This document shows positions 28,701-40,700 of a stretch of DNA of 64,000 bases, piece after piece (positions within the stretch are counted from its first letter, which is position 1; each line of letters starts with the position of its first letter). The position numbers and the translations under genes were made by a program. The notes under the pieces were generated by a model. The model had not been told where the DNA came from, made no database searches, and was given only the letters and a program-made list of their open reading frames with translations. This DNA comes from Epiperipatus broadwayi (lineage: Eukaryota > Onychophora > Udeonychophora > Euonychophora > Peripatidae), in the NCBI GenBank assembly GCA_028023455.1, contig JAQFVV010012419.1, positions 868,001 through 932,000 on the forward strand, given 5' to 3'.

Positions 28701-31700
28701 TATACCACTGAAAGTGCATAATGTGTGTTCCTGATTTAGTATTCAATGTTATATTTGCTCAAACTGATACTGTTTATAAGAAGTTTATTAAACCACCAAG
28801 CATCACATGATCACAATTTCTTATGCTTGCTCATAACTATTATTAAAACAGACAAAACTCTCCATACAGTAGTGCTATTCAGTACAAGCCAGAGTAATCA
28901 ATGGATGCAAGAAGGCTGGTGTATAAAATCCCTATCTAGTGCCTACTCATCCAATATCCCCAGACTAGTTTCTGACACTACTATATGGAGAGTGTTTCCT
29001 GTTTTAATAACAGTTATGAGCAAAAATAAGACATGGTGATCATGTGATGTTTGGTGTTTTAATACCAATCCTACCTAATTGGATAGTGGTGGCTGTGGTT
29101 ATTAAAGAACCAAAGACACCAAAATGTATGGGTACTGAACAGAGTTCAGACCTATATGACTATATAAGCTAATGAGCTTAGATTGAAAATATTATTGTGT
29201 TTTCAATTTTATTCTCATAGTTTTGTAGTTAAGTAGAGATATAAAAGGTGGCTGCTGGAGGATTGCATTAAATCCTATGATCTAGGTGCAGTGCTCTCAG
29301 ATCCAAAGCTCCTCACTGATGAAGGCCACAAACCAGAAACTAGTCTGGGGATATTGGATGAGTACGCACTAGATAGGGATTTTATGCACAAGCCTTTTGG
29401 CATCCATTGATTACTCTGGCTTGCACAGAGTGGCACTACTGTATGGAGAGTTTTGCCTGTTTTAAGAAGTTTATTCAGGCCATTTTTTTTCTACTTAAAC
29501 AATAATACAAGATACCCATCCTCATATAACATAATTTTTTGTAATATGAATCCATATATAAAATAATTGAATGAATAAATAAATAAAAACTAACTTACCC
29601 TTATAAATAAAGATGCATCAGTATTTTTCATTTGATATAATGCAGGAACCATACGGCTATATAAAAAAATGTGATTTTATTACACAAACATATATATGCA
29701 GTATATAAAATGTGAACAAAGAAATTTAAAGTCTTAAAACTTTTTGATTAGACTTTGTATATGAGGTGCACCAATTTAATTCATAAAATGGCCATGTGAT
29801 ACCATCTCTGACCTAATTGTATTGAAGTCACATGAGTAGTCATGTTGGAACATATTTAAACTAATATGTGTGTAAATTTTAAGCTAATAGAGCTAGTTGT
29901 TAGTTAGCTGTTGAGAAGATAATAAATACCCATGCATAACATTGGAGTAGAAATGGGTGACTGAAATTTTGAACAACATATTAATATCAAATTTTGTATG
30001 AAAATGGCAAATCTGTTACTGAAATGTTACAACTATTGTAAGCAGCATATGGTGAAAATGGTATGAAGAAGTCGAGTATGTTTGGGTGGCATAAGAGATT
30101 CAAAGTGTGATAGATGATCCCAGAAGTGGACAGCCAAAAACAATAATGACATGTTAATATTAACAAAGTGCAAGATGCAATAAGATCCAAAAGACGATTA
30201 AATGTGAGACTGATAGTTGAAGGATTGCAGATTAATTGAGAAACAGTTAGGCTAATTTTTAATAAAGAATTGGGCATGAGAAAGATTTCTGCAAAGTCAT
30301 AGTGTGCCCATTGTCAAAAATAAATTGCACAACCAGACCATCCTGCCTATTCACTTGACATAGCTCCATGTGATTTATGATTATTTCCTAAATTAAAAAC
30401 TGTGCTGAAAAGATAAAGATTTTCTATTATAATCGATATCCAAAAGAAGGTGAGACAGCTGTTCAACAGTATTCATGAAAATGAGTTCCAGGTGTGCTGC
30501 CAGAAATGGGAACATCATTTTAATCAATATAGAGATCCACAAGGGACTACTTTGAAGGTAACAGTAGCAACTATTGTAGACTTCCACATGCATATTTTAT
30601 GAAAGTGCATTCCAGGAATTAAATTGGCACACCTTAACATTTTTTTCCTTTGAAGTAATTAAAACTATTAATTGTTTCTAAGATGATCATTTCTTTTATT
30701 TATTTAAATACTTTTATGATATATTAAGACAATCAGTCTCAGTGTTTAGAAAAACTGTCAAATGTAATCTTGGCTGATAAATTAATGATAATATGAAAAA
30801 AAATCATTTAATTTTAAAGTGCAAATATATGTTTGCAAATGACATGTAATATCACATTTTTAAAGATGAAAAAAAATTAATTATTTCTCTCAAATACAAT
30901 ATATATATATATCAGACTAGGATTTATAAAAGTTTATTAAAACATAAAATAATTTTGCAAACCGGTTTAAAAAATAATTTTTAAAAGTAGTAAAAAAATT
31001 ATTTCACTGATTAAACACAGATAGGAGTCAGTAATGATGATATGGTTGGAATAAATAAAAACACTTTTTATGCAAGTTATTTTAAAATAAAAAATATAAC
31101 AATATGGACGGTATTTTAAATATAGTTGTTGAGTGATATCAGTTAAGAAATCTGGTCGACTCAAGTCATCAATTAGAAATCAGACCATTACTACCACAGG
31201 AGATTTAGACTTCAAAATAATTAGAAGGAATTATTCAAAGAACAAATGGGTATGTAGACTATATACCACATGAGCACTATTAAATTTATAATTAAATATT
31301 TTATAATTAATGTAATGTATAACTGTCTTGTTTACACCATTAAAAATGATTGCTGAAGAATAAAAATATCAGATTAATTAATAAAACTTGAAATTAATAT
31401 TGATAATTATTAATAATATAATAAAATATGGACTGCACAAAATAAATAAAATATACTTAATGGGAAAATCAGTCCACCTGAGTTATCCATATTTATTATT
31501 TTTCTCTCATTTTAATTGAAAAAAATACAATATACACAAGTTCTATTAGATAAAGTATTTTAATAATAATGATTTTAATATGTAAATGATTTTCTGGCTT
31601 ATTAAATATGTATCCTTAAGAATATAAATCTATTTCACAGTATAAGCAATTCTGAATGCACTAAAGCCAGATCCATGAAGAATAATTTTTAATATAAACT

Positions 31701-34700
31701 TGTAATCTGACAAATTAGATTAGCATTGATATAAAAAAGTTAAGACATTATTTACAGGTTTATTTTAAAACTGACTCTTTAATGATTTGGGTTATATATT
31801 ATCTTAATAATGTTTATGACTTTATTTGTACCATGAAGTAGATAAAAATAACTTTAATAAGCATGTACTAATAACAGACTGATTCAACACTCAATTGAAG
31901 TATAATGTTAAAGATAAATAAAATAATAAAAAATAATAATATAAGTATACAGATTACAATATACTAGCAATAACTTATTAAAAATAAATAAATAAAAAAG
32001 ATTTCTTTAAAATAATATGTCTTTTTAAAAGTATTTTAATAATTTTATTTAGAATAATATGGTTAAATACATATTTTAAATATAGCTGTATTTCTATTGA
32101 ATGTATCTATTTTTCTTTTTCATGATAAAAGTTTTTGCAACTGCAAAGTTTATTGGTACTTAATATTGTTGAAGTACTTGTAGAATTTAATTTGATAGCT
32201 TCTAGATTCTTCAGTTTATTTAAGCTTGCACAAATTTCTTGACAATTTGATAGATAAATTACTATTCTTTCCTGAGCTTAGTAATGCTGCTTCAGTCTTT
32301 AGTTTGGTTCGTCAGTTTTCTAAGCTGAAGATTTGATGCCATCTAATAGCAATCATGAGAGCAAGGAAACAAAGCAATCCCAAAGAGCTTTTAATCTAGC
32401 CATCTATGTTATTAGAACAATGGCAACAATTATTGTTTTCATATTAGCTGTTAGAAAATCAAAGCAAAAAGTAATCCACACATAAAATGTATATAAAATA
32501 AAACCAAGCAAGAAGTTAATATTTAATATACTTTTTTCATTGTTTATTCAATCGTAAATGTGGACATTTTATTTTATATAACTGAGTTCCAATTTCAGTG
32601 ATGACCTGTGTTTTGCTAGTTAAAATGGAATTCATTTTAATGCTTTTATTTGTTTCAATTTTCTTTTAGAAATTTCTTTTCTTACAGGTTTGCATTTCCC
32701 TCACCCTGTGGTTAATTTTCTATCTATTGCTATCACTATAGATTCTATTTACTTTCTTTTATTTTGTTACTAACAAGATAACCCATCTTTGTTTTTATTC
32801 TTCAACTCCTGTTTATATTTAAAACACAAAAATCATTATTAAATAATAATGCTTCTTCAATAATATATATTTAGTTGTGAAATCTTTCCATTCATTTTAA
32901 CTTTATTTATAACTATTTTAACACTGTCTTTTCATGGTATTCTCAGATACATTTTTTGCTAAATCAAATAATACAATTATTCCATTTCCATGAAATTTAT
33001 CATACTTAACTTATTTATGGATCTCTTTGGAATTCTTAATACAATATTTACCAAAGCAAATTGCTATAACATAACATAATTCCTTAAAAATATAACTATT
33101 AAAGTCTAAGATTAGCTTTTGAATATTCATGTGTCTGTAGTAAAATATTAGAACAATATGACAATGTGACTAATATTAGACTTTAATAGTTATATTCTTA
33201 AGAAATTATGTAACATAATATATAAAAAAATTGTTACTGCAACAAGCTTTGGTAAATATTGTATTAAGAATTCCAAAGAAGTTATAAGAAAATTAAACAA
33301 GGTAAAATTAATAAGAAATGGAATAACTGTATTATTTGATATTTTAAAAAAAGGTATCAGAATATAATAAGGAAAATACAATTAAAATCTCTGTAAAAAA
33401 CATTTAAATGAGTAGCAAATTTTCAAATAAATGGATATATATTATTAAAGAAGTATTATTACTAATAAGTGATATTTTATATTTTACAAATAAACAGGAA
33501 TTTGGAATATAATGCAAGGATAAATTATAGGATGTTCTATTAGTGGAATTATGCCAGCAATTTTGATTGACTATATAGAAGAATATGTAATTGATAAATG
33601 TATAATAATCAAACAAATTATAGAATATTATAGATATGTTAATGATACAATTGTAATTGGGAATAATAGAAGCACTATTTACTACATTTAAGAAAATAAA
33701 AAATATTAAAACCCATTATTAGATTTATAAAGAAAAAAAAAATAGATTTAAAATATTTAGATATGTTTTTAAGGAAAAAGAAAAACTAATCCAAATTCAT
33801 ACCAGCCAATGGTTCACAGAAAATAGCAACTTTGAAAAAGATTTAAATTGAAAAATGATAGACTAACATAAAATACAGAAGAAACATATATATAAAAATT
33901 AGAAATTAAGAACGATTATGTAGAAATAGTTTATAAAAGAAAAGATATTTAAAAATTTTTAAAAAATAAAGACATAAGTAATTGTAAAAACCATGTGATA
34001 AAAATAAGAAATGAATTTCTAAATCATAATCAGTTCATGTATAAGACATAATAATCAAACAAATTATAGAATATTATAGATATGTTAATGATACAATTGT
34101 AATTGGGAATAATAGAAGCACTATTTACTACATTTAAGAAAATAAAAAATATTAAAACCCATTATTAGATTTATAAAGAAAAAAAAAATAGATTTAAAAT
34201 ATTTAGATATGTTTTTAAGGAAAAAGAAAAACTAATCCAAATTCATACCAGCCAATGGTTCACAGAAAATAGCAACTTTGAAAAAGATTTAAATTGAAAA
34301 ATGATAGACTAACATAAAATACAGAAGAAACATATATATAAAAATTAGAAATTAAGAACGATTATGTAGAAATAGTTTATAAAAGAAAAGATATTTAAAA
34401 ATTTTTAAAAAATAAAGACATAAGTAATTGTAAAAACCATGTGATAAAAATAAGAAATGAATTTCTAAATCATAATCAGTTCATGTATAAGACATTAGTG
34501 AAAGAAAAGTTGGCCGATAATATTAAAATTGAATAAAAAATAATCTTTAGGAAAATAAATATATAGTGCTAAAAATGATACTATTAAAAATAAAATATAG
34601 ATAGTTTATAAAATTGTGACCACAGCAATATGATTTATCTAGGTCAGATAGGAAAAATTGCAAATGAATGAGATAAAAAACATGATAAAGTGATTAAAAG

Positions 34701-37700
34701 ATACAAAATTAAGGTCGTATATTCATTCTTTAGACACCAAGCAAAAACAGAATAAATTATTAAAAAAATATACAGAAGATAAATTATATTAAAAACTATA
34801 AAGAAAATAGACATTATAATAATTTATATATTCAGGAAAATATGAATAAATTTACCAACATAGTTAAAAGTCAAATTACATGAAAATGAATATTAGATAA
34901 CTGAAAAATTTAAAAATATATTTTTAAAATATCATTTGTGTAAATTTGATTTGTACATTATAAAATAAAAAGTAATTAATATATATTTATTAAATCTTAT
35001 AAATATGTATTTTAGTTTGAATGTGTTATATTTTTTATAAAGACTACGAGAGAGTTGTTATTTGAAATGCTTAAAAAAGACTAGGAAGGATGTAACAGGT
35101 TTATGGCTATGTAGACTGTGCAAATGTGATAAAAGAGCTGAAAAAATGGTTTTTAAGAGTAGATAGTATAAAGAAAAAGTCAGGAGAAATAGAGCAAAAT
35201 GTAATTGAGGAAGATAGAATAGAATATGTTTTTAATGGAGTGACAAGAAATATGGATGAAAAAATAAATAGGGCAAAAGAGATGGTTAGTCAAAGAACAA
35301 ATAAGATAGAGGAAGAAGTAAAGGATGTAGAAGCAAAATTAAAATCATTAGAGACAAAGTGTGAGCAGATAAAGAAATTATTGAATAGAAATGATAAGGA
35401 AGAAGTCAATAAGGAAGTCCAGAAGGTGGAAGAGAATGTTAGAGATGAAGTAGTGAAAGTAAACTGAGACAGTATTGATAGATTTGTTAATTAGAGAATG
35501 AGATGTAATTGCAAGGGAAAATAGAAACAGGTATCTAAGAATATGTGGGATGTTAAAGATAAGGTAAAGAAACAAGAAAGTAGAGATATGTATGTTATGG
35601 TAGGGCAAATAATTTGTCAGAGCCATCAGAGAAAATAATAGATGAGTATATAGAATTGATTAATAATTTGAGTAAGATTAAAGACAGAGTAGAAATAGTT
35701 GGTAAAAGATTTGACAATAGGTATATATTAGATATGTTCTATAAATGAGGGATTGAAAAAATTGTGTGAAAGAAATGATGTTATGTCTGTGGATATGTGG
35801 GATTTTTTTTATTACTAAGAGGGAGTTATACAGTAAAGATGGCTTGCACCTAGCAAAACAAGGAAGTAAAGTTTTAGAGAGTTCGATTTATAAAGAATAT
35901 AATGTGAGAAACTTATTAGGGGGAGGGGGATAAATTGCAGTGTTATCAAAAATAAGAATAATGGACGGGATATAAAAAATAAACAAAGGGTAGCTGATTT
36001 AAATATAAATGTAGATGTAGAAAGGGAATGATTCTGTAAAATTAATGGCAAGCAAGTTACTTATAAATGTAATGGAGAAGAAAGAGTCAAAACAATTTAT
36101 ACAAGTGTAGTTAGAAAAGAAGAAATTGTTTAAAATACGATATTTGAATATGCAAGGTGGTAGGACATCAGAAAAGTGGCTAGAATTAAACAAAGCAATT
36201 AAAAATGAAGAGCTTGAGGTACAAGCAGTAGTGGAAACACATCTAAGAGAAAAAGATGAACTTACAGTGGAAGATTTGGTATAGCAGAGTATAAAAAGAA
36301 AAAAGGAGTGGTGCTATAGGAGTTATGTCAAAATAATATTTAAATACTGTTAAATGTCAAGAACCTTTGTGGTTTGAGATAAGATTTAGAAAAACTCAGG
36401 GAGTGGAGCAGTAGCATATATGAGTACCTAATTAAGGATATAGAGTTTCAAAAAAAAGGGCAAGAAAATAATGTTTATAGAGGATATGAATGGGCATATT
36501 GAAGAAATTGATGATGTAGATAATAAGAATGGACAGCTTTTGAAAATTTTTTGCCAGAGAATGAATTTAAGTATAGGAAATTTACCAAATATTTATGAGG
36601 GACAATACATATGGTCTACAAATAATATATTTCACACACCAGATTATGTATTAGTAGAGAAATATGGAAATTAAAGTGTTTGATAATAAAGAGAGAGTAT
36701 GTAATAGTGATCATAATTTCTTTATAATAGAAATGATTAGAAATGTGATTGAAAATAGGAATAAAAGTAGAAAGGATAGTGAAAGATGTGGATGGAGAAT
36801 GAATGATAAAAATAAGTTCGAAGAATATAAAAGTTGAAAAAATCTCGGAAGAGTTGGTTGGGGATGAATATAAGGATTGGTGTGGTGAAGTAAAAGAAGT
36901 GCAAATAGGGTTTTAAGGTGAGAATATTCAGAAGAATAAAAGTAATAGAAGCGTGAGAGTTAGTAAAAGTGTAAAAGAAAAAAAAAGGATGCAGAGAATA
37001 TAAGCAAAGTGATTATACAGAAAGTGGGTTCTTGGTTTTTATGCTGGGTTTAGGAAAAGATAAGGGGGATTTAGATATAAAAGCCATGATGTTGACAAAG
37101 ATTAGGTTGTGGCAATGGGATGGAAAAGGATAGAGAATATGGGAAAAATAAGGTGGGGAATGGAAAGGAAAGGTGAGGTGGTTAACAGGTTTCTCTGAGC
37201 ATAGTGGCTGAGAGATTCCTAATTCCGATAAAGGAGAAATCACGGTGCATCACACAGCATGATATAATTAAGAGAAAACATCTAGTGTGAAGCTGTAAAT
37301 AAATTTTATTTAATCTTAAATTGTTTATTATTAATTTTAATGAAAACACTATTATGCACAATTTAAAGCTTGAAAATTGATCTGAAATGATATACATATA
37401 AATCAGATGGTAATAGTTATTATTAATAATCATCAGAAACTGAAAAACAAATAAAAAAGGTATAATAGATTATAATTATTTGCCAATATAAAAACATGAT
37501 AGGGAGATTTGGTTGATGATGATTATAATTTTGCAGTTTATTATTATTAGTGCATTTATTTGAACATATAAATACATAACACTAGCTGTGATTTTTTTTT
37601 TATCTTAATTAATTAGCTAATACATATATACAGGAAAGACTGATTATGATATTCGGTGCTAGTATTATAGACAAAGACGCCATTCGATGGCGCCGTTATC

Positions 37701-40700
37701 ATGCTAAAACTATAAAATATGAACATTCCCAGGCCGTTGATTTTAATCATTTTGATGTGTTTTTTGTAATGCGAAAATAAAAATAAAACAAAATCGTCAT
37801 TTTTAAATATTTTTTTTTATTAACATATACAGATTAAATGATAACAATAATTGTAAAATAAAATCAACAAATTAAAATTTAAGTCGTGTTTTTTATTTTG
37901 CTTTATTAGAAAAAACAATTTTCTATCGGATATTTTTTTAGTGGGGTTACGCCTTCTTTTTTTGTTGTTGTTTAAAAACTCATAATTGGAATAAAAACTA
38001 AAATTTCTTAGTCTTCCTTTTAAATTTAAATTTTTACAGACAAACAGATATTATTGTGTTACCACTATTTTTTACTTTTTAGTCTTCGTTTTACATTTTA
38101 ATTTTTTACAGAGAAACAGATATTACCGCTAATTTTTACTTCAAATAGAATGACAACAAAAACTAAAAGTTGTTAGGGTTAGTTTTATGGTTAGGGTTAG
38201 GTTTAGGGTTAGTTTTAGGGTTATGGTTCTGTTGTTTGTAATGCTAAAATAAAAAATATCAAAATCGTCTTTTTGTAAATATTTTTTTTTATTAACATAT
38301 ATAAAATAAATGATAACAATAAACGTAAAATATATTCAACAAAGTATAACAGTAGTCTGAGAAAAGAAAGAAAGTAAAAGTGTTTTAAACAACAACAAAT
38401 ATATATATAAAATGTCTTCTTTACTTATTAAACATGTTTATAATATATGCTTTTTATGAAATTTAAGAAATAGTATAGAATTGTACTTTTCTTACTGGAT
38501 ATTTTTGTGTTACCGCTATATTTTACTTCAAAAATACAGACGGTAGAATATTGTTTGTCTCGTGGAATGTTACGAACAGTACGTTACTTGACGTGTTACC
38601 TAATTCCAACTCACTTTACAGATATATCTTGTCAACATTTTCCCATTTAAAACTTCAATACAGTACGGTGTAAAGAATCTGATAATTATTACTTTAGAAA
38701 ATCTGAACATTTTAATATATACTTTAAAAAAAAAACAAATTCAATCAAAACAACATTTCCATCTAATTCAAATACACACACCCTCTCACCAAGCCATAAC
38801 AATTCTATAAACTGTGCGAATTCCCCAAATTAATTTGCTGCGATGCGACATACATGCTGTACTGTGACGTGACATAGCGGCCTGCAATCTGTAGCACAAC
38901 AAAAAAGTTGTATTATAGAAAACGCGGGTTTGAACGTGTTGGCCGTGGAAACGGCATTTTTATGTGTTTTAGCACGAAAACAGCGCCATCGAGCGGCGTC
39001 TTTCTCTATAAGACTACAACCTGATATTCATATGTGTAGATATTGCTTGTGTAAACACTAATACATTTACCATGCCTATATAAATAGTAATATATATAAA
39101 TATAACAGTCATATGACTATATACATATACACATAAATGAATAGTCCTTCCTTCTTCCTCTTCCTTAATTTTGCTTCTTCATATACAACAATATATCTTT
39201 CTTTCAAAAGAACTTTTATTTGTGCCTCTTTGCCCATCGTCAATATCATTAGTTATACTTATTCTACCTCCCCTTTTCATCTATACATAATCCAACTGAC
39301 CAACAATCATAGTGATTACCATATTTAACATAATATTTCACATATAATTTTTTTGGGTACAACAATCATCTTTTGATAACCCTGGTCAAATAATAAGTAC
39401 AATCTACAGGAACCTATCAAGCAGGCCTGCTTAATAAATTACAACTTGAATTTTGTCACGACCCGCAGTGTCTTCACTCCTACTCCTGAGGGTCCTGATC
39501 ACACATCATGTTAGTACAAACATACCTGATTTGTAAATCTATAAGCAATTATTTACATTTTTGTACAAAAGAATTATATAATTCAAATAATCAGAAATAT
39601 AAATTGGGCCCCTTCAAGTCTGTAGTGACTACATTCATCCAAACCGAAGGCCTGGAGCGCCTCCTAATCTCATATCCTTTCAGAGGTCACGAGAATTGAC
39701 CTTAATCAAAGGAGGTAGTCAATTATTTACTCAAGGTTCGGTCAGCCTTCCTGCTTCTCAGTAACAGTGTCCTATAACTTATGAGCCCATCAGGTAATAT
39801 GGATACAAGTCATTCGAGTTTGATGTATAATAAATTGTTGTTACAAGGATGTCCTCATCTACATCTAATTGATATAATCTTGGCCAAGTTAACTCTGGAC
39901 CAAGTTTGATCTGCCTTCCATTCGTGACACTTCCTCTTGTCAGTCTTTTCCAGCTCTTTAATTTTCTTAAGAAAGTTCTTGAAAGGTTTGTTCACGTTCC
40001 TCCTAGAAATATTAAAATGTTCTGGGCTGCCCAAATAGCAAAGTTCACTTGAGTTGCAAGTCTGATCAACCCAAATTTCACCTTTTTGATTGCTTTGGTA
40101 ATATCAACTGCAGCAGTATTTTTATCCAACATTTGCATTATGAACCATCTCCGTATATAGTTCCATTTTTCAGAATCTTGCATAATATATATTCATGATC
40201 CTCCACAGCTTTATTGCAGAGAAGGCATATAGTGTCCAAACTAATCCCTCTCCTATAGAAAGACTCGAGTATGGAGGACTCAAAGTCTACCAGTTTTGGT
40301 TCTAATTTTAACCTCTTGGTCAGCCTCGCAAACCCAATTATACCAAGTAAAGATTTCCTTTTTTCTTCAACCTTATCTTTATGTGAGAGCCCATAAGAAT
40401 CCCAATAAGATAATTTCCCCACAACAGGTTGCTGGAAGTCTTGATGTTGTTGATGACTACCGAGACCTACTGCTTCAACCAAACACCCCCTTTATGTGGA
40501 GGGGGTCGATCTGCAGGCTCCATTTTAATGCATGGCAAGGGACCCTCAATTTTGTTGTTCTCACACGATAACCTGACCAAGATGTTATGGGTCGGAGTGC
40601 AGCCTTAAACCATTCAACTTCTTAGAAGGATCCTCAATGCTGATTACTGGTGTCTACCCCCCCCCTTTCCTTTTTTCTTCAACCTTATCATTATGTGAGA

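Larger units (their letters stand above)
35040..37000 (+). mobile_element. CR1-type LINE, 5' part (ORF1 and endonuclease), RT missing
   Basis: ORF1 remains: a coiled-coil stretch at 35126-35467, then an SGNH-esterase-like part with YVMVG near 35590, EIVGKRFDNR near 35695 and YSKDGLHLAKQGSKVL near 35830. ORF2 begins about 36130 with LRYLNMQGGRTSEKWLEL and VVETHLREKDEL. It continues with the AP-endonuclease end DMNGHIEEIDD..NGQLL and HTPDYVLVEKYGN at 36486-36672. Reading frames fade after about 36900 with no RT motif. Stops and frameshifts are scattered through it. Antisense to the host gene. Confidence 0.75.

Noticed and set aside
38175-38226. Interstitial telomere from chromosome fusion
   Set aside because: A shorter version occurs at the same place in the other Merlin-family element at 56.6 kb, so it belongs to the transposon.
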